From Algoriphagus aquimarinus (GTDB lineage Bacteria; Bacteroidota; Bacteroidia; Cytophagales; Cyclobacteriaceae): a DNA stretch of 64,000 nt. The notes under the pieces were generated by a model that was given only the letters and a program-made list of their open reading frames with translations, was not told the DNA's origin and did no database searches. Below, in pieces: positions 54,539 through 63,799 of the stretch; the first letter of the stretch is position 1; every line of letters starts with the position of its first letter. The stretch lies in NCBI RefSeq assembly GCF_007997215.1, contig NZ_VORW01000009.1:90242-154241 (forward strand). The letters are read 5' to 3'. Position numbers and translations under genes: made by a program.

Positions 54539-54931
54539 TCATTTATGTACTTCCAATTCGATTTCGATCAGAAATTCTGGTAATGCCAGCCCTTTGACCT
54601 CTAGCCATGTCCCTGTGGGAAAGTGCCGTGTATAAATGCTGTTTCTATAAGCAGCATGCTCCAAAAATGCAGGCATGTCGGTAGTAAATACATTCTCTAC
54701 CACCACATCGTCAAAGGTGCATTTATAGTGCATCAGGACCTTTTCCAAATCAGAATAGCAGTTTTTCATCTGTTGGAGTAAATCACCTATTGCAGTAGGT
54801 GCTCCTTCATCATCCATGCTGACAGCACCGGAAACTTTGATGCTATTCCCAATCTTCACGGCATGGCTGTATCCGTAGGCTTTTTCCACTTCAGGTCTGA
54901 GTAGGAAGTATTCTGGTTTTTCAGATTTCAT
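54539..54931 (-). CDS. Rid-family (YjgF/YER057c/UK114) protein lacking the canonical Arg
   Basis: 130 residues from ATG 54929-54931; a longer frame would overlap the end of the DUF418 gene. YSHAVKIGNSIKVSGAV, CTFDDVVVENVFTTDM and ALPEFLIEIELEVHK are Rid features. The Arg that binds the imine/enamine carboxylate in RidA ('PARS..') is replaced by Gly in FPTGTWLEV, so classical 2-aminoacrylate deaminase activity is not expected. It lies 20 bases after DUF418. Confidence 0.82.
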   Translation of the reverse strand: MKSEKPEYFLLRPEVEKAYGYSHAVKIGNSIKVSGAVSMDDEGAPTAIGDLLQQMKNCYSDLEKVLMHYKCTFDDVVVENVFTTDMPAFLEHAAYRNSIYTRHFPTGTWLEVKGLALPEFLIEIELEVHK

Positions 54932-54951
54932 AGTTTTTAATTTTATTGAAA

Positions 54952-56268
54952 TTAGATCGTCTGTGCTGGCATTTTTCGGAAGCCATGGACTTTGCCATAG
55001 CTCAGATTTCGCCAAAGCCATTCTGCTGGACCGTAATGAAAATAGCGAAGCCAGATTGGGCTAAGGATGAGTTGAAAAATCCAAATACCAAACACCACAT
55101 AGAGTAGTTCATAGCGCTGAAGCTTGCCAAACATTCCAAAACCTACTCCGGTAAATATGATCATACAGATGACCGAATGCATCAAATAATTGGTCAGAGC
55201 CATCTTTCCAACTGCTGCAATGCTGGACTTCAGCCAGCCTAGAATTGGTGATTTGCAGAAAAGCATAATTAAGCCTACATGCCCCATTGCGACAAATACT
55301 CTTCCCCAGTAGTAAGTGATCATTGATTTGCTCTGAGAAATCACAGAAAAGTTATCCTCTAGGATCATATTCATTTCATAGTAATTGATGAGTAATCCAA
55401 TTGCATATCCTATACCTACCATAGCTAGATAGAATGAATTTGGTTTTTCTCCTGTCAACACTCCCAATTTGAATAGCGCCATACCTATCAGCATCATACT
55501 AAGCACGTCCCATACATCGTATTTGTAAGGCCAAAGCGTATCAGAATCAAAATTTTCAGGTGCTAAATGCGCAACTACTTTGAAATATCCTTTGTGCATT
55601 TCATCATTGTATTCTTGGACAGCTTCTGGTGTTCTTTTCTCCTCATATTTCTCCCATCTTGATTTTGCAGCTTTGAGCTCTTTGGTCAGTTCCTTCCCAT
55701 CAGCCTCAAACACCTTTACTTCTTCCAATTCCGCCATCCACTTTTTCGTATTGGTATAGTTTACATAGAGCCAAAGAGTACCAATAGAAAATAAGATGAT
55801 CGCGGTTGCAATCAAGAATTTGGGAGCCATAGATCTAAAGGAGTAGACCAAGAAACCCATCAAAGCATATTGATACAAAATCTCTCCAGTCCATAAGAGC
55901 AAGTAGCCATGGATCAACCCAAAGACTAATAGCCAAGTAATTCTTCTGAAGTAAATATCAGCCGCTTTGATCCCTGCTCCTTTTTTGAGTAGGCGATCTA
56001 AAAACATAAACATCCCAACTCCAAATAGAAGGGAGAACAGGGCTCTCATAGTACCTTCAAAAAGCATATTAGTGGTCATCCATGTATAAAGATTGAGCCC
56101 TGTCGAGCCCCCTGTCACAGTAGGATCACTATAGGACTCGTAAAGTCCATAGCCATTGATATTCATCAATAAAATACCACAAAGGACAATGCCTCTCATC
56201 ACATCGAGCGATAAAATCCTGTCGGATTGCTTGAGTGGCTTAAAGTCTTGAAAAGTAGATTCGGTCAT
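54952..56268 (-). CDS. DUF418 (YeiB-type) membrane protein
   Basis: 438 residues with many TM helices. Typical start RILSLDVMRGIVLCGILLMNI, then FSLLFGVGMFMFLDR, and the C-terminal DUF418 block (MALTNYLMHSVICMIIFTGVGFGMFG, LSPIWLRYFHYGPAEWLWRNLSYGK). A charged loop rich in Glu/Lys (about residues 175-225) faces one side of the membrane. Function unknown; related to membrane acyltransferase-like folds. Leads the operon with the Rid-like and acyltransferase genes. Confidence 0.88.
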   Translation of the reverse strand: MTESTFQDFKPLKQSDRILSLDVMRGIVLCGILLMNINGYGLYESYSDPTVTGGSTGLNLYTWMTTNMLFEGTMRALFSLLFGVGMFMFLDRLLKKGAGIKAADIYFRRITWLLVFGLIHGYLLLWTGEILYQYALMGFLVYSFRSMAPKFLIATAIILFSIGTLWLYVNYTNTKKWMAELEEVKVFEADGKELTKELKAAKSRWEKYEEKRTPEAVQEYNDEMHKGYFKVVAHLAPENFDSDTLWPYKYDVWDVLSMMLIGMALFKLGVLTGEKPNSFYLAMVGIGYAIGLLINYYEMNMILEDNFSVISQSKSMITYYWGRVFVAMGHVGLIMLFCKSPILGWLKSSIAAVGKMALTNYLMHSVICMIIFTGVGFGMFGKLQRYELLYVVFGIWIFQLILSPIWLRYFHYGPAEWLWRNLSYGKVHGFRKMPAQTI

Positions 56269-56459
56269 AGCTTATCTGATCCCGAGATTTGAAAAGTATT
56301 CACTTGTGGCTCAGGAGAATAATAAGCTATCCATTTTATAATGGACGAGGATAAGGTATTGGACTAATGCATATTAAAATTGTCCAAGCTTGGACATAAA
56401 TTTCCCAATGGCAATTCTGAAGTCGGATAATAATTTAAAAAAGTGATAGCGCTCGAAAT

Positions 56460-58091
56460 TTATTTCACCACTACCAATTCCATAGATGGCTCAAACCCTA
56501 TTCTATGGGCCAGTACATAAAGTGAATCTCCAGCACTCATTTCAAAAGGAAACTGATAAACTGACCAAGAGTCTGAAGCATTTTTCCTAAACCCAACTGA
56601 TGCTCCCTTTGTCGCAGAAGATAAAGATACCTTCCCATCCTCATAGTGAACTTTCACAGGTTCAGTGGCAGGTGCATGGTCCGCTCCATTCCACCATTGA
56701 TTTACCATTTCCATTTCTGGTATTGCACCCATGTCTCCAAAATCTTTTATCCATTTTAAATGAGCTTTGCGAAGCTCATCCAGTTTATCCGCATAGTCAG
56801 GATTTCCAGCTAGGTTATTAAACTCGTATGGATCAGTCTTGGTGTCATAAAGCTCTTCTTCTGGCTTTGTTTCGTCAAACCAACGTTCTTGATTTTTATC
56901 CAATTTTCCTTCATCATGAAGCTCTAGCATATGAACCATCAGCGGATTATTTAGTCTATAGCGGATGTTCTGATAGTTAGCCTTATCAGTCATGTAATTC
57001 TTGATGTATTTGTATTGTCCATCACTGACAGCTCGCACTCGATCTACCTCTGAATCCATGCGATCCCGTGCAGCATAGATGTACTTTCTTGGTTCAGACT
57101 TTTGGTTCCCCATAAATGCCTGTCCCTGCATATTATTAGGGATTTTCACTCCTGCTAGAGAAAGGACAGTAGGCCCAAAATCCACAAAACTGACCAATTG
57201 ATCATCCATAGAGCCCGGTTTGATAAAAGGCGCTTTGATGAAAAGAGGAACTCTCAGACCTCTATCATACAGCTCCCGCTTGTAATAAGGCATGCCATCC
57301 CCATGATCCGAGTAATAGAAAATAATTGTATTCTCATACAGTCCATCGTCCTTCAATTGCTGCAACAGCTCACCCACTTGGGCATCAAAACGCATCACAT
57401 TCGTGATAAATCGAGCCAAAGTCCTACGCGTAATCGAGTCATCTGGATAAACAGGAGGTACTATCACATCTGCTGGATCTACCAATAAATCCTCATTTTC
57501 TCTGGCCCATACCTGTGATTCGTGGGTAATAGTGTAATTGAAAATCGAGAAAAAAGGCTGGTTTGGATCTTTCCTATTTCTCCAATGAGCGGTATTGCTA
57601 CTCTCATCCCACATCGTGCCGGGTGCATTAAACTGATAATCTTCCTTCACATTGTTACTGGTGTAATATCCCGCCATGCGCAGGTATTCAGGATACCCAT
57701 GCATCCCTTCAGGGATCATCGCTGAATAAGATTTATGCCCAGGAGGATAAGCATCCTCATTGCCTTTAGATAGACCAACAGTACGCATGTGCATCGCACC
57801 AATAGAAGTTTGATATGCTCCTGTAATCAGCGCTGCTCTACTTGGCGCACAAACACCTGCTGTGGAGAATGCATTTGTAAAAATCACACCAGCTTTCGCG
57901 AGTGAATCCAACACGGGAGTTTTCCCTCCTGTACCTCCATAAACCCCCAAATGCTCAGGTGACATGTCCTCATTTACTATCCAAATGATATTAGGCCGCT
58001 CTGGATAATCTATTTCCGTCAGGGAACTAGGGTCTTTCTGACAGGATAAAAACAAAAATGAACCAAGACAAATGGAAAGTAAATACTTCAT
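56460..58091 (-). CDS. Family S1 sulfatase, lipoprotein
   Basis: 543 residues from ATG 58089-58091, chosen because MKYLLSICLGSFLFLSC is a lipoprotein signal (Cys17). Asp pair region IIWIVNEDMSP, formylglycine site C81-A-P-S-R85, and FYYSDHGDGMPYYKRELYDRGLRVPLFIKAP. The C-terminal ~60 residues are an extra beta-rich extension (VHYEDGKVSLSSATKGASVGFR). It cleaves sulfate from glycans at the envelope. A second sulfatase (50.5 kb) is in the same neighbourhood. Confidence 0.9.
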   Translation of the reverse strand: MKYLLSICLGSFLFLSCQKDPSSLTEIDYPERPNIIWIVNEDMSPEHLGVYGGTGGKTPVLDSLAKAGVIFTNAFSTAGVCAPSRAALITGAYQTSIGAMHMRTVGLSKGNEDAYPPGHKSYSAMIPEGMHGYPEYLRMAGYYTSNNVKEDYQFNAPGTMWDESSNTAHWRNRKDPNQPFFSIFNYTITHESQVWARENEDLLVDPADVIVPPVYPDDSITRRTLARFITNVMRFDAQVGELLQQLKDDGLYENTIIFYYSDHGDGMPYYKRELYDRGLRVPLFIKAPFIKPGSMDDQLVSFVDFGPTVLSLAGVKIPNNMQGQAFMGNQKSEPRKYIYAARDRMDSEVDRVRAVSDGQYKYIKNYMTDKANYQNIRYRLNNPLMVHMLELHDEGKLDKNQERWFDETKPEEELYDTKTDPYEFNNLAGNPDYADKLDELRKAHLKWIKDFGDMGAIPEMEMVNQWWNGADHAPATEPVKVHYEDGKVSLSSATKGASVGFRKNASDSWSVYQFPFEMSAGDSLYVLAHRIGFEPSMELVVVK

Positions 58092-58266
58092 ATACAGATA
58101 GATTTGAACTATCCAAGATATTCTATTTAACCTGAAAATTAAAACCTTCTGTATATGACACCTAAAAAAGCCACATAACATTTCCTATTTATGCCTCAGG
58201 AAGATAAGTTCTTTGGATTCATGTCAAGCTTTGGTAACTTAAAAGCCTAACACCTTGAACCCAATC

Positions 58267-59781
58267 ATGGCTCCAAATAAAAATTTGAACCGAAGAGAAT
58301 TTCTTGGTTCAGCAGCTACCGTTGCTGCATCTATTTCCATAGTCCCATCTAATGTAATTGCTGGCCTTGGGAAAATCCCACCATCGGATCAGATCACTGT
58401 TGCCAATATTGGTTGTGGCACCCAAGGTTTGAGAGAAATGGGAGAGCTCTTAGAAAACCCGAAAGTTCGCGTAGTAGCTGTTTGCGATTCAAATAAATAC
58501 TCGGAAAACTACATTGATTGGTCGCCCTATGGCATCCGTGATGACATCCGAAAAACACTAGGAGACGATACCTGGTGGAGCAATGTCAATGGAATTGCCG
58601 GAGGAAGAGATGTGGGTCAAGCTTACGTGGAAAAATACTACGCAAAAAACAACCCTTCAGGGAAGTATAAAGGCTGCGCAGCTTACGAGGATTTTCGAGA
58701 GTTTTTTGCAAAGGAAAAAGGTATCGATGCAGTCAAAGTCATGACTCCAGATCATACCCATGCATCTATCGCAATAGCTGCAATGAATAACGGAATTCAT
58801 GTGGTCACTCATAAGCCTATTTCCAACAGGCTTATGGAGGGAAGAAAAGTGATCGAGAAAGCAAAATCAAGCGGAGTGATCACACATTTGCTTGCCTGGT
58901 CAGATCGGCCAGAATACCGCCAAATCAAAGCCTGGTTGGACGAAGGTCTGATCGGCGAGTTAAAAGAAATACACAATTGGTCCTATCGACCTGTTTGGCA
59001 ACAATGGACGAAAAGACCCACAGGCGTAGAAACCATCCCTGAAGGATTCAACTGGGATCTTTGGCTAGGGCCCGTTCCGGATATGGATTATCATAAAAAC
59101 TACACGCACAATGTCTTCCGTGGCTGGTATGATTTCGGCGGAGGTTCGGTAGCAGATATGGGACATTACAGTCTTTTCCCCCTATTTGAAACACTAGGTA
59201 TTCGCAACTCGCCTATAAGTGTAAAATCATACGGAACTACCACCAGAGAAGAAGTTAATGGAGTATATCAGTGGGTTGAAAATGACGTAGCTTTTCCGGC
59301 TAGCTGCATGATCAAATGGAAATTTCCTGAGCAAGGCTCTCTACCTCCTTTTGACCTCATATGGTACGATGGAGGCATGAAGCCATTTGCACCGGAGGAA
59401 TTGGAAATGGATGGCAAAGACACACCGAATGAAGGCTTGATGCTAGTGGGAACAAAAGGGAAAATCTTAGGTGGATTTAGAGGAGAAGATCCCGTACTAC
59501 TTCCAGAAAGCAAAATGGCTACCCGACCAGATTCCGAGCGAATAGATTCTGATAGCGTTGAGAGAAACACATCTGCATGGGTGGAAGCCATCCAATCCGG
59601 AAAGCAAACCCCTGGGAGCTTCATCCGTGCACAAACAATCACAGACACCATTAATCTCGGAGCTGTTGCTTTGCGCTCAGGAAAGAAAGTAGATTTTGAT
59701 GCCTCCACTTTGAAAATCACTAATGATGCTGACGCGAATAACTTGCTGACAAGAGAGTACAGAAAAGGCTGGGAAATTTAA
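58267..59781 (+). CDS. Tat-exported Gfo/Idh/MocA oxidoreductase
   Basis: 504 residues from ATG 58267; a TTG four codons upstream is less likely. Tat signal NLNRREFLGSAATVAASISIVP. Rossmann start ITVANIGCGTQG, then the EKYYAKNN insertion, AVKVMTPDHTHASIAIAAMNNGIHVVTHKPIS with the family's Lys-Pro, and GGGSVADMGHYSLFPLFE. Secreted members act on sugars or glycosides with tightly bound NAD(H). Next to a TIM-barrel isomerase, also Tat-exported, with which it may form a periplasmic sugar-oxidation route (inference). Confidence 0.9.
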   Translation: MAPNKNLNRREFLGSAATVAASISIVPSNVIAGLGKIPPSDQITVANIGCGTQGLREMGELLENPKVRVVAVCDSNKYSENYIDWSPYGIRDDIRKTLGDDTWWSNVNGIAGGRDVGQAYVEKYYAKNNPSGKYKGCAAYEDFREFFAKEKGIDAVKVMTPDHTHASIAIAAMNNGIHVVTHKPISNRLMEGRKVIEKAKSSGVITHLLAWSDRPEYRQIKAWLDEGLIGELKEIHNWSYRPVWQQWTKRPTGVETIPEGFNWDLWLGPVPDMDYHKNYTHNVFRGWYDFGGGSVADMGHYSLFPLFETLGIRNSPISVKSYGTTTREEVNGVYQWVENDVAFPASCMIKWKFPEQGSLPPFDLIWYDGGMKPFAPEELEMDGKDTPNEGLMLVGTKGKILGGFRGEDPVLLPESKMATRPDSERIDSDSVERNTSAWVEAIQSGKQTPGSFIRAQTITDTINLGAVALRSGKKVDFDASTLKITNDADANNLLTREYRKGWEI

Positions 59782-59870
59782 GTTAGTCTTTAATGAGCTG
59801 TTTACAGTAAAACTCAAAATCTCTATCCCCAATCTATTTAAAACCACATTTCTCTTTAACCCAAATCAAC

Positions 59871-60812
59871 ATGAACAATAGAAGAAATTTCCTAAAATCT
59901 GCTGGACTGGCTACAGCTGCCATTGGTCTAGGAATGCCCCAAATGGCTTTTTCATCAAAGAAAGCTGCACCACTTTTCAAAATCTCGCTTGCCGAATGGT
60001 CATTGAATAAGCAACTGTTTGCAGGGAAAATGGATCACTTGGACTTCCCTATGCTTACTAAAAAAGCTGGAATCGAGGCAGTAGAATATGTAAACCAATT
60101 TTTCAAAGACAAAGCCAAAGACATGGCCTATCTGAAGGAAATGAAAACCCGAGCTGATGGTGAAGGAGTAAGATCTGTTCTAATCATGTGCGACGGCGAA
60201 GGGATGCTCGGTGCAGCTTCTCAAGAGGAGCGAACGCAAACAGTGGAGAATCACAAAAAATGGGTAGAAGCGGCCAAATTCTTAGGCTGCCATTCTATCC
60301 GGGTAAATGCCTACTCGGCTATTCCTTGGAGCACTTCTGAACAGGATTATAAAACATCCAGTGATCTTGCAAGCGCCGGACTTCACGAACTTTGTGAATT
60401 TGCAGATGACTATGATATCAATGTCTTGATCGAGAATCATGGTGGATTCTCAAGTAATGGAAAATGGCTTGCTGAGATGATTGCGAAAGCTGATCATCCA
60501 CGGGCAGGAACACTACCAGATTTTGGGAATTTCAGGATTGCCGCAGTAGAAGGCAAAAACGTTTCTTATGATTCCTATCGTGGCGTAGATGAAATGATGC
60601 CTAGAGCAAAAGGCGTCAGTCTAAAACCAACAGTTTGGGACGACCAGGGTAATGAACATACTCTTGATTATCCTAAAATGATGAAGCTTGTTTTAGCGCA
60701 TGATTTCCATGAATACGTAGGCATTGAGCACGGTGAAGAAGGTAGAGAATGGGAAAGCATAAAAGAGATTAGGATAGAGTTGGAAGATGTAAGAAGAACT
60801 CTTGAAGCGTAA
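59871..60812 (+). CDS. Tat-exported sugar-phosphate isomerase/epimerase-like TIM barrel
   Basis: 313 residues. Tat signal NNRRNFLKSAGLATAAIGLG. The xylose-isomerase-like barrel is visible from ISLAEWSLNKQLF, GIEAVEYVNQFF, GCHSIRVNAYS, INVLIENHGGFSS, GTLPDFGNF, and VGIEHGEEGREWE, with the metal-binding Glu/Asp/His in the expected strands. It starts 89 bases after the oxidoreductase and is followed 11 bases later by a VOC gene. Substrate unknown; probably a 3-keto or epimerisable sugar. Confidence 0.88.
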   Translation: MNNRRNFLKSAGLATAAIGLGMPQMAFSSKKAAPLFKISLAEWSLNKQLFAGKMDHLDFPMLTKKAGIEAVEYVNQFFKDKAKDMAYLKEMKTRADGEGVRSVLIMCDGEGMLGAASQEERTQTVENHKKWVEAAKFLGCHSIRVNAYSAIPWSTSEQDYKTSSDLASAGLHELCEFADDYDINVLIENHGGFSSNGKWLAEMIAKADHPRAGTLPDFGNFRIAAVEGKNVSYDSYRGVDEMMPRAKGVSLKPTVWDDQGNEHTLDYPKMMKLVLAHDFHEYVGIEHGEEGREWESIKEIRIELEDVRRTLEA

Positions 60813-60823
60813 ATTATTTCAAA

Positions 60824-61210
60824 ATGAAAACTGAATTCCTCTGTACCGTGCCTGTCCTTCCTTCTCAAAACATCACCCGAGACATAGATTGGTATTCCCA
60901 TAACTTTGGCTTCGTCAAAACCTTTGGTGATCATATGTATGCAGGCATGCGCTTGGAAGATATTGTGATCCATCTTCAGTGGCATGCAGACACTGCTGCA
61001 GATCCTCTTTTGGGAGGTTCGGTGGTGAGGATTTTTGTCAAAAACATTGAGCCTTATTTTGAATCCCTGGTAGTGAAAGGAGCTATCACATGTGACAAGC
61101 TCATCAAAAACACTGCTTGGGGCACACATGAATTTGGTCTATATGATTTGAACAACAATGCGGTTTTTGTAGTGGAGGACATAGAATCTTCCTCAGAAAA
61201 AACTTCCTAA
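60824..61210 (+). CDS. VOC-family (glyoxalase/bleomycin-resistance-like) protein
   Basis: 128 residues: TVPVLPSQNITRDIDWYSHNFGFVKTFGDHMYAG, IVIHLQWHADTAADPL, and GTHEFGLYDLNNNAVFVVED, the paired beta-alpha-beta-beta-beta units of the VOC fold. Probably co-transcribed with the upstream isomerase. Metal residues are not fully assignable. Could be a binding/resistance protein or an epimerase/dioxygenase. Confidence 0.82.
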   Translation: MKTEFLCTVPVLPSQNITRDIDWYSHNFGFVKTFGDHMYAGMRLEDIVIHLQWHADTAADPLLGGSVVRIFVKNIEPYFESLVVKGAITCDKLIKNTAWGTHEFGLYDLNNNAVFVVEDIESSSEKTS

Positions 61211-61258
61211 ATAATTCAATCGGTTTTCAATTCAGGCAGGATTTAGCCTATTTTGAAC

Positions 61259-61648
61259 ATGCAACAACAACTTGGACAAATCGCGATTTTAGTAAGAGAT
61301 TACGATGAGGCTATTGAATACTACACACAGAAATTAGGATTTGAACTGATAGAAGACACGCATATCAGTGATGTAAAACGCTGGGTACGGGTTTCTCCTC
61401 CAGGTTCCTCCTGCCAATTGCTCCTTGCAAAAGCAGCCGACGAACTCCAGCGAAATCAAATTGGGTTTCAATCTGGAGGAAGAGTATTTCTGTTTTTATA
61501 CACTGATAATTTCTACCGGGATTATCATAATTACACCGCAAAAGGTGTAGAATTCATCAGAGAACCTTCCGAAGAAGCTTTCGGAACCGTTTCAGTTTTT
61601 AAGGATTTGTACGGGAATCTATGGGATTTTATAGAGAGAAATGTTTGA
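61259..61648 (+). CDS. VOC-family protein (glyoxalase-like)
   Basis: 129 residues from ATG 61259, preferred to a TTG two codons upstream. MQQQLGQIAILVRDYDEAIEYYTQKLGFELIED, WVRVSPPGSSCQLLL, and FKDLYGNLWDFIER are typical of single-domain VOC proteins. About 48 bases from the previous VOC gene, from which it differs clearly. Confidence 0.82.
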   Translation: MQQQLGQIAILVRDYDEAIEYYTQKLGFELIEDTHISDVKRWVRVSPPGSSCQLLLAKAADELQRNQIGFQSGGRVFLFLYTDNFYRDYHNYTAKGVEFIREPSEEAFGTVSVFKDLYGNLWDFIERNV

Positions 61649-61717
61649 GGATGTTTGAAAGATCAGTATTCCTAAAAAATTGTCATTGGTCTGGCATTTC
61701 GCTTATTTAATGAATCT

Positions 61718-63142
61718 ATGACAAAAGCTAAACGCAAACTCACCGATATCGCCCGCCAGATGATGAGCGGTGTCGTACAGATACAAATAGAAGGGTACAT
61801 AGAGGAGGATATTCAGTCGGTATTGAATCCCTCGATTAAGATTCCAGGTCAATGGTCAGGCTCAGGATTCTTCGTGAAATATAAAGATCTCGAAGGTCAC
61901 ATGGTGACCAATGCACATGTCGTAAGGAATGCTGTCAAGGTCGAAATAAGTTCTATGCTTACCAGCGAAGAACGCTTCGAAGCAGAAGTGGTTGGACTGG
62001 TAAAACAGCTGGAACCAGATGTAGCGTTAATCAAACTGACAGATAAGGAGCTCCTACGGTTTAAAAAACTTGCAATCCAACCTATTGAATATCTAGAGCT
62101 TAGGGAAGGAACGAGTCCCTCACGCGGTGAAGCGATCAAGGCGATTGGATACCCTATGGGAATGATTGAACCAAATATTACCGGTGGTGAAATCACTAAT
62201 TTTATCTCAGGTTCGGAATACACCACAGAGCGATTTGTGACCAATGCAGCTATCAATCCGGGTAACTCAGGCGGCCCGAGTATCAACGAAGAAGGGAAGG
62301 TGGTAGGCCTGAATACTGCCGTTATGATCGATGCCGAAAACATCGGCTTTATCACTCCCGCTAGTTTCGTGAAAATAATCATCGAAAACCTACTGCTCCA
62401 AAATGAACCTCATTTTGCAGATATCGGTGGGAACCTGCAAAAAAATGCAGAAAACTTTAATCCATTATTGAAACAGTCGCAGGCCAAAGGAGTGATAGTC
62501 TCAAAGGTCTTAGCAAATGGTTTCCTTGAGGCTGCCGATATTCAACCTAGAGATGTAATCCTATCTGTCAACAAGGTCGAGTTTGACAGGCATGGCATCG
62601 TCATCGGTAAGGAGGGTTTGTACAGACACAAAAATATCTATGATGTAATGAAGCTGGTACCAATCGGGGAAGAAGCAGAAATTCATTTTATGCGAAATGG
62701 TGTGATCAAAAAGACCAAAGCACTTGCCATGCGTAACCCTGAAAAAGGCATAATCTCCAACCCGATCTTAAATGAAAGAACGTATTTGGAAGTATTTGGC
62801 ATGATCATTCAACCCTTGAGCTATGAAATCATCCAAGCAATTCAATTCGTTGATCCTTATGCGCAAATCGAAATGCTGCAAACCATAGACCAGGAAAAAC
62901 CCATGCTGGTCGTGACACATATCTATCAGGGAACACAAGCTGATGAAGTGGAATGGCCTCTTGGTGAGCTGATTATCAAAGCTAATGATCATGAAATCCA
63001 CACGATTGAAGCCTTGCAAAAAATTATTGATAAGAACAAAGGCGGAACTGTGCTGCTGGAATGTCTCAGTGGCACGATAGGCTATTTTCAGGTTGATCAA
63101 GAACTTGAATCAGATTTGGCTAATGTTAAGGTCAAAAAATAG
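61718..63142 (+). CDS. Deg/HtrA-like serine protease without signal peptide
   Basis: 474 residues, no signal peptide or membrane anchor. Trypsin-like triad H67 (TNAHVV), D101 (EPDVALIKL), S184 (NPGNSGGP). A PDZ domain (about 240-330: AKGVIVSKVLANGFLEAADIQPRDVILSVNKVEF) and a second divergent PDZ-like region (about 350-465) follow. The lack of export and the large PDZ insert resemble cytosolic/organellar plant-type Deg proteases more than periplasmic DegP. Monocistronic. Substrates unknown. Confidence 0.85.
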   Translation: MTKAKRKLTDIARQMMSGVVQIQIEGYIEEDIQSVLNPSIKIPGQWSGSGFFVKYKDLEGHMVTNAHVVRNAVKVEISSMLTSEERFEAEVVGLVKQLEPDVALIKLTDKELLRFKKLAIQPIEYLELREGTSPSRGEAIKAIGYPMGMIEPNITGGEITNFISGSEYTTERFVTNAAINPGNSGGPSINEEGKVVGLNTAVMIDAENIGFITPASFVKIIIENLLLQNEPHFADIGGNLQKNAENFNPLLKQSQAKGVIVSKVLANGFLEAADIQPRDVILSVNKVEFDRHGIVIGKEGLYRHKNIYDVMKLVPIGEEAEIHFMRNGVIKKTKALAMRNPEKGIISNPILNERTYLEVFGMIIQPLSYEIIQAIQFVDPYAQIEMLQTIDQEKPMLVVTHIYQGTQADEVEWPLGELIIKANDHEIHTIEALQKIIDKNKGGTVLLECLSGTIGYFQVDQELESDLANVKVKK

Positions 63143-63198
63143 ACTTAGCTGAATTTATCTTTATGAAATGAAATTAATTTCAGGTTTAACAAAGGATT

Positions 63199-63446
63199 GT
63201 GAAAAATCTATCTCGATTACCTTGCCTTCTTATTCTCACTTTTGCCTGCAGTCCAAAAGAAGAAAGTGGCCCAGTAGCCACGATACGGTAGAGATATCAT
63301 CACCATGACAAGGGAGTTTTGTAGCCGGAAAATTAGCCGATCTGGTTGTTTTGGACCAGAATCCATTAAAGGTTCATCCAATGACTTTGAAAGAAATACA
63401 AGTGATGGAGACCATTAAGGAAGGAAAGACTATTTTTAAGAAATAA
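63199..63446 (+). pseudogene. Amidohydrolase (YtcJ/amidohydrolase-3-like) deletion remnant
   Basis: The GTG at 63199 opens a lipoprotein start (KNLSRLPCLLILTFACSPKEES) stopped by TAG after 30 codons. A frame-shifted fragment follows (YGRDIITMTRE, typical N-terminal strand of amidohydrolases), then in another frame FVAGKLADLVVLDQNPLKVHP, ending EGKTIFKK and a stop at 63446, the usual C-terminus of this family. The central catalytic part is missing. It is an old internal deletion of a secreted amidohydrolase gene. Confidence 0.75.
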
Positions 63447-63459
63447 TTCGAAAGATAAA

Positions 63460-63708
63460 ATGTCCGATAATACAATTCCTGATTCCCAACCCAACAACCC
63501 TCTTCACGGAATCAAACTCGCAGACATCGTTGCGCACCTAGTAGAATGCTATGGATGGGAAGAACTCGGCGAACGAATAACTATTCGCTGCTTTACGCAT
63601 GACCCTTCGGTCAATTCAAGCTTGAAATTTCTTCGAAAAACCCCTTGGGCTAGAGAGCGAGTAGAAGGATTGTATTTGAAGTCTTTGCGTGACGCGAAGA
63701 AGAAGTGA
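63460..63708 (+). CDS. VF530-family DNA-binding protein (DUF2132)
   Basis: 82 residues: [62 protein letters not shown] is almost the whole conserved VF530 domain. Members bind double-stranded DNA; role unclear. It starts 13 bases after the amidohydrolase remnant. A short basic tail (LRDAKKK) could aid DNA contact. Confidence 0.88.
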   Translation: MSDNTIPDSQPNNPLHGIKLADIVAHLVECYGWEELGERITIRCFTHDPSVNSSLKFLRKTPWARERVEGLYLKSLRDAKKK

Positions 63709-63739
63709 TTTTTTTAGCTCGCAACGGCGCAACGACTCA

Positions 63740-63783
63740 TCTGGTTCAAGTATCCTGATCTTCTGGTTCAAGTCTCATGACTT
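63740..63783. repeat. 22-bp tandem direct repeat (two units)
   Basis: Units at 63740-63761 and 63762-63783 match at 18 of 22 bases, starting with TCTGGTTCAAGT. They lie in the noncoding end after the VF530 gene. Confidence 0.65.
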
Positions 63784-63799
63784 GGACCTACCATAATGA

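Noticed and set aside
63740..63783. GGTTCAAGTC-like strings resembling tRNA T-arms
   Set aside because: The flanking bases do not form the 5-bp T stem and no acceptor or anticodon arm is present; they are part of a 22-bp direct repeat.
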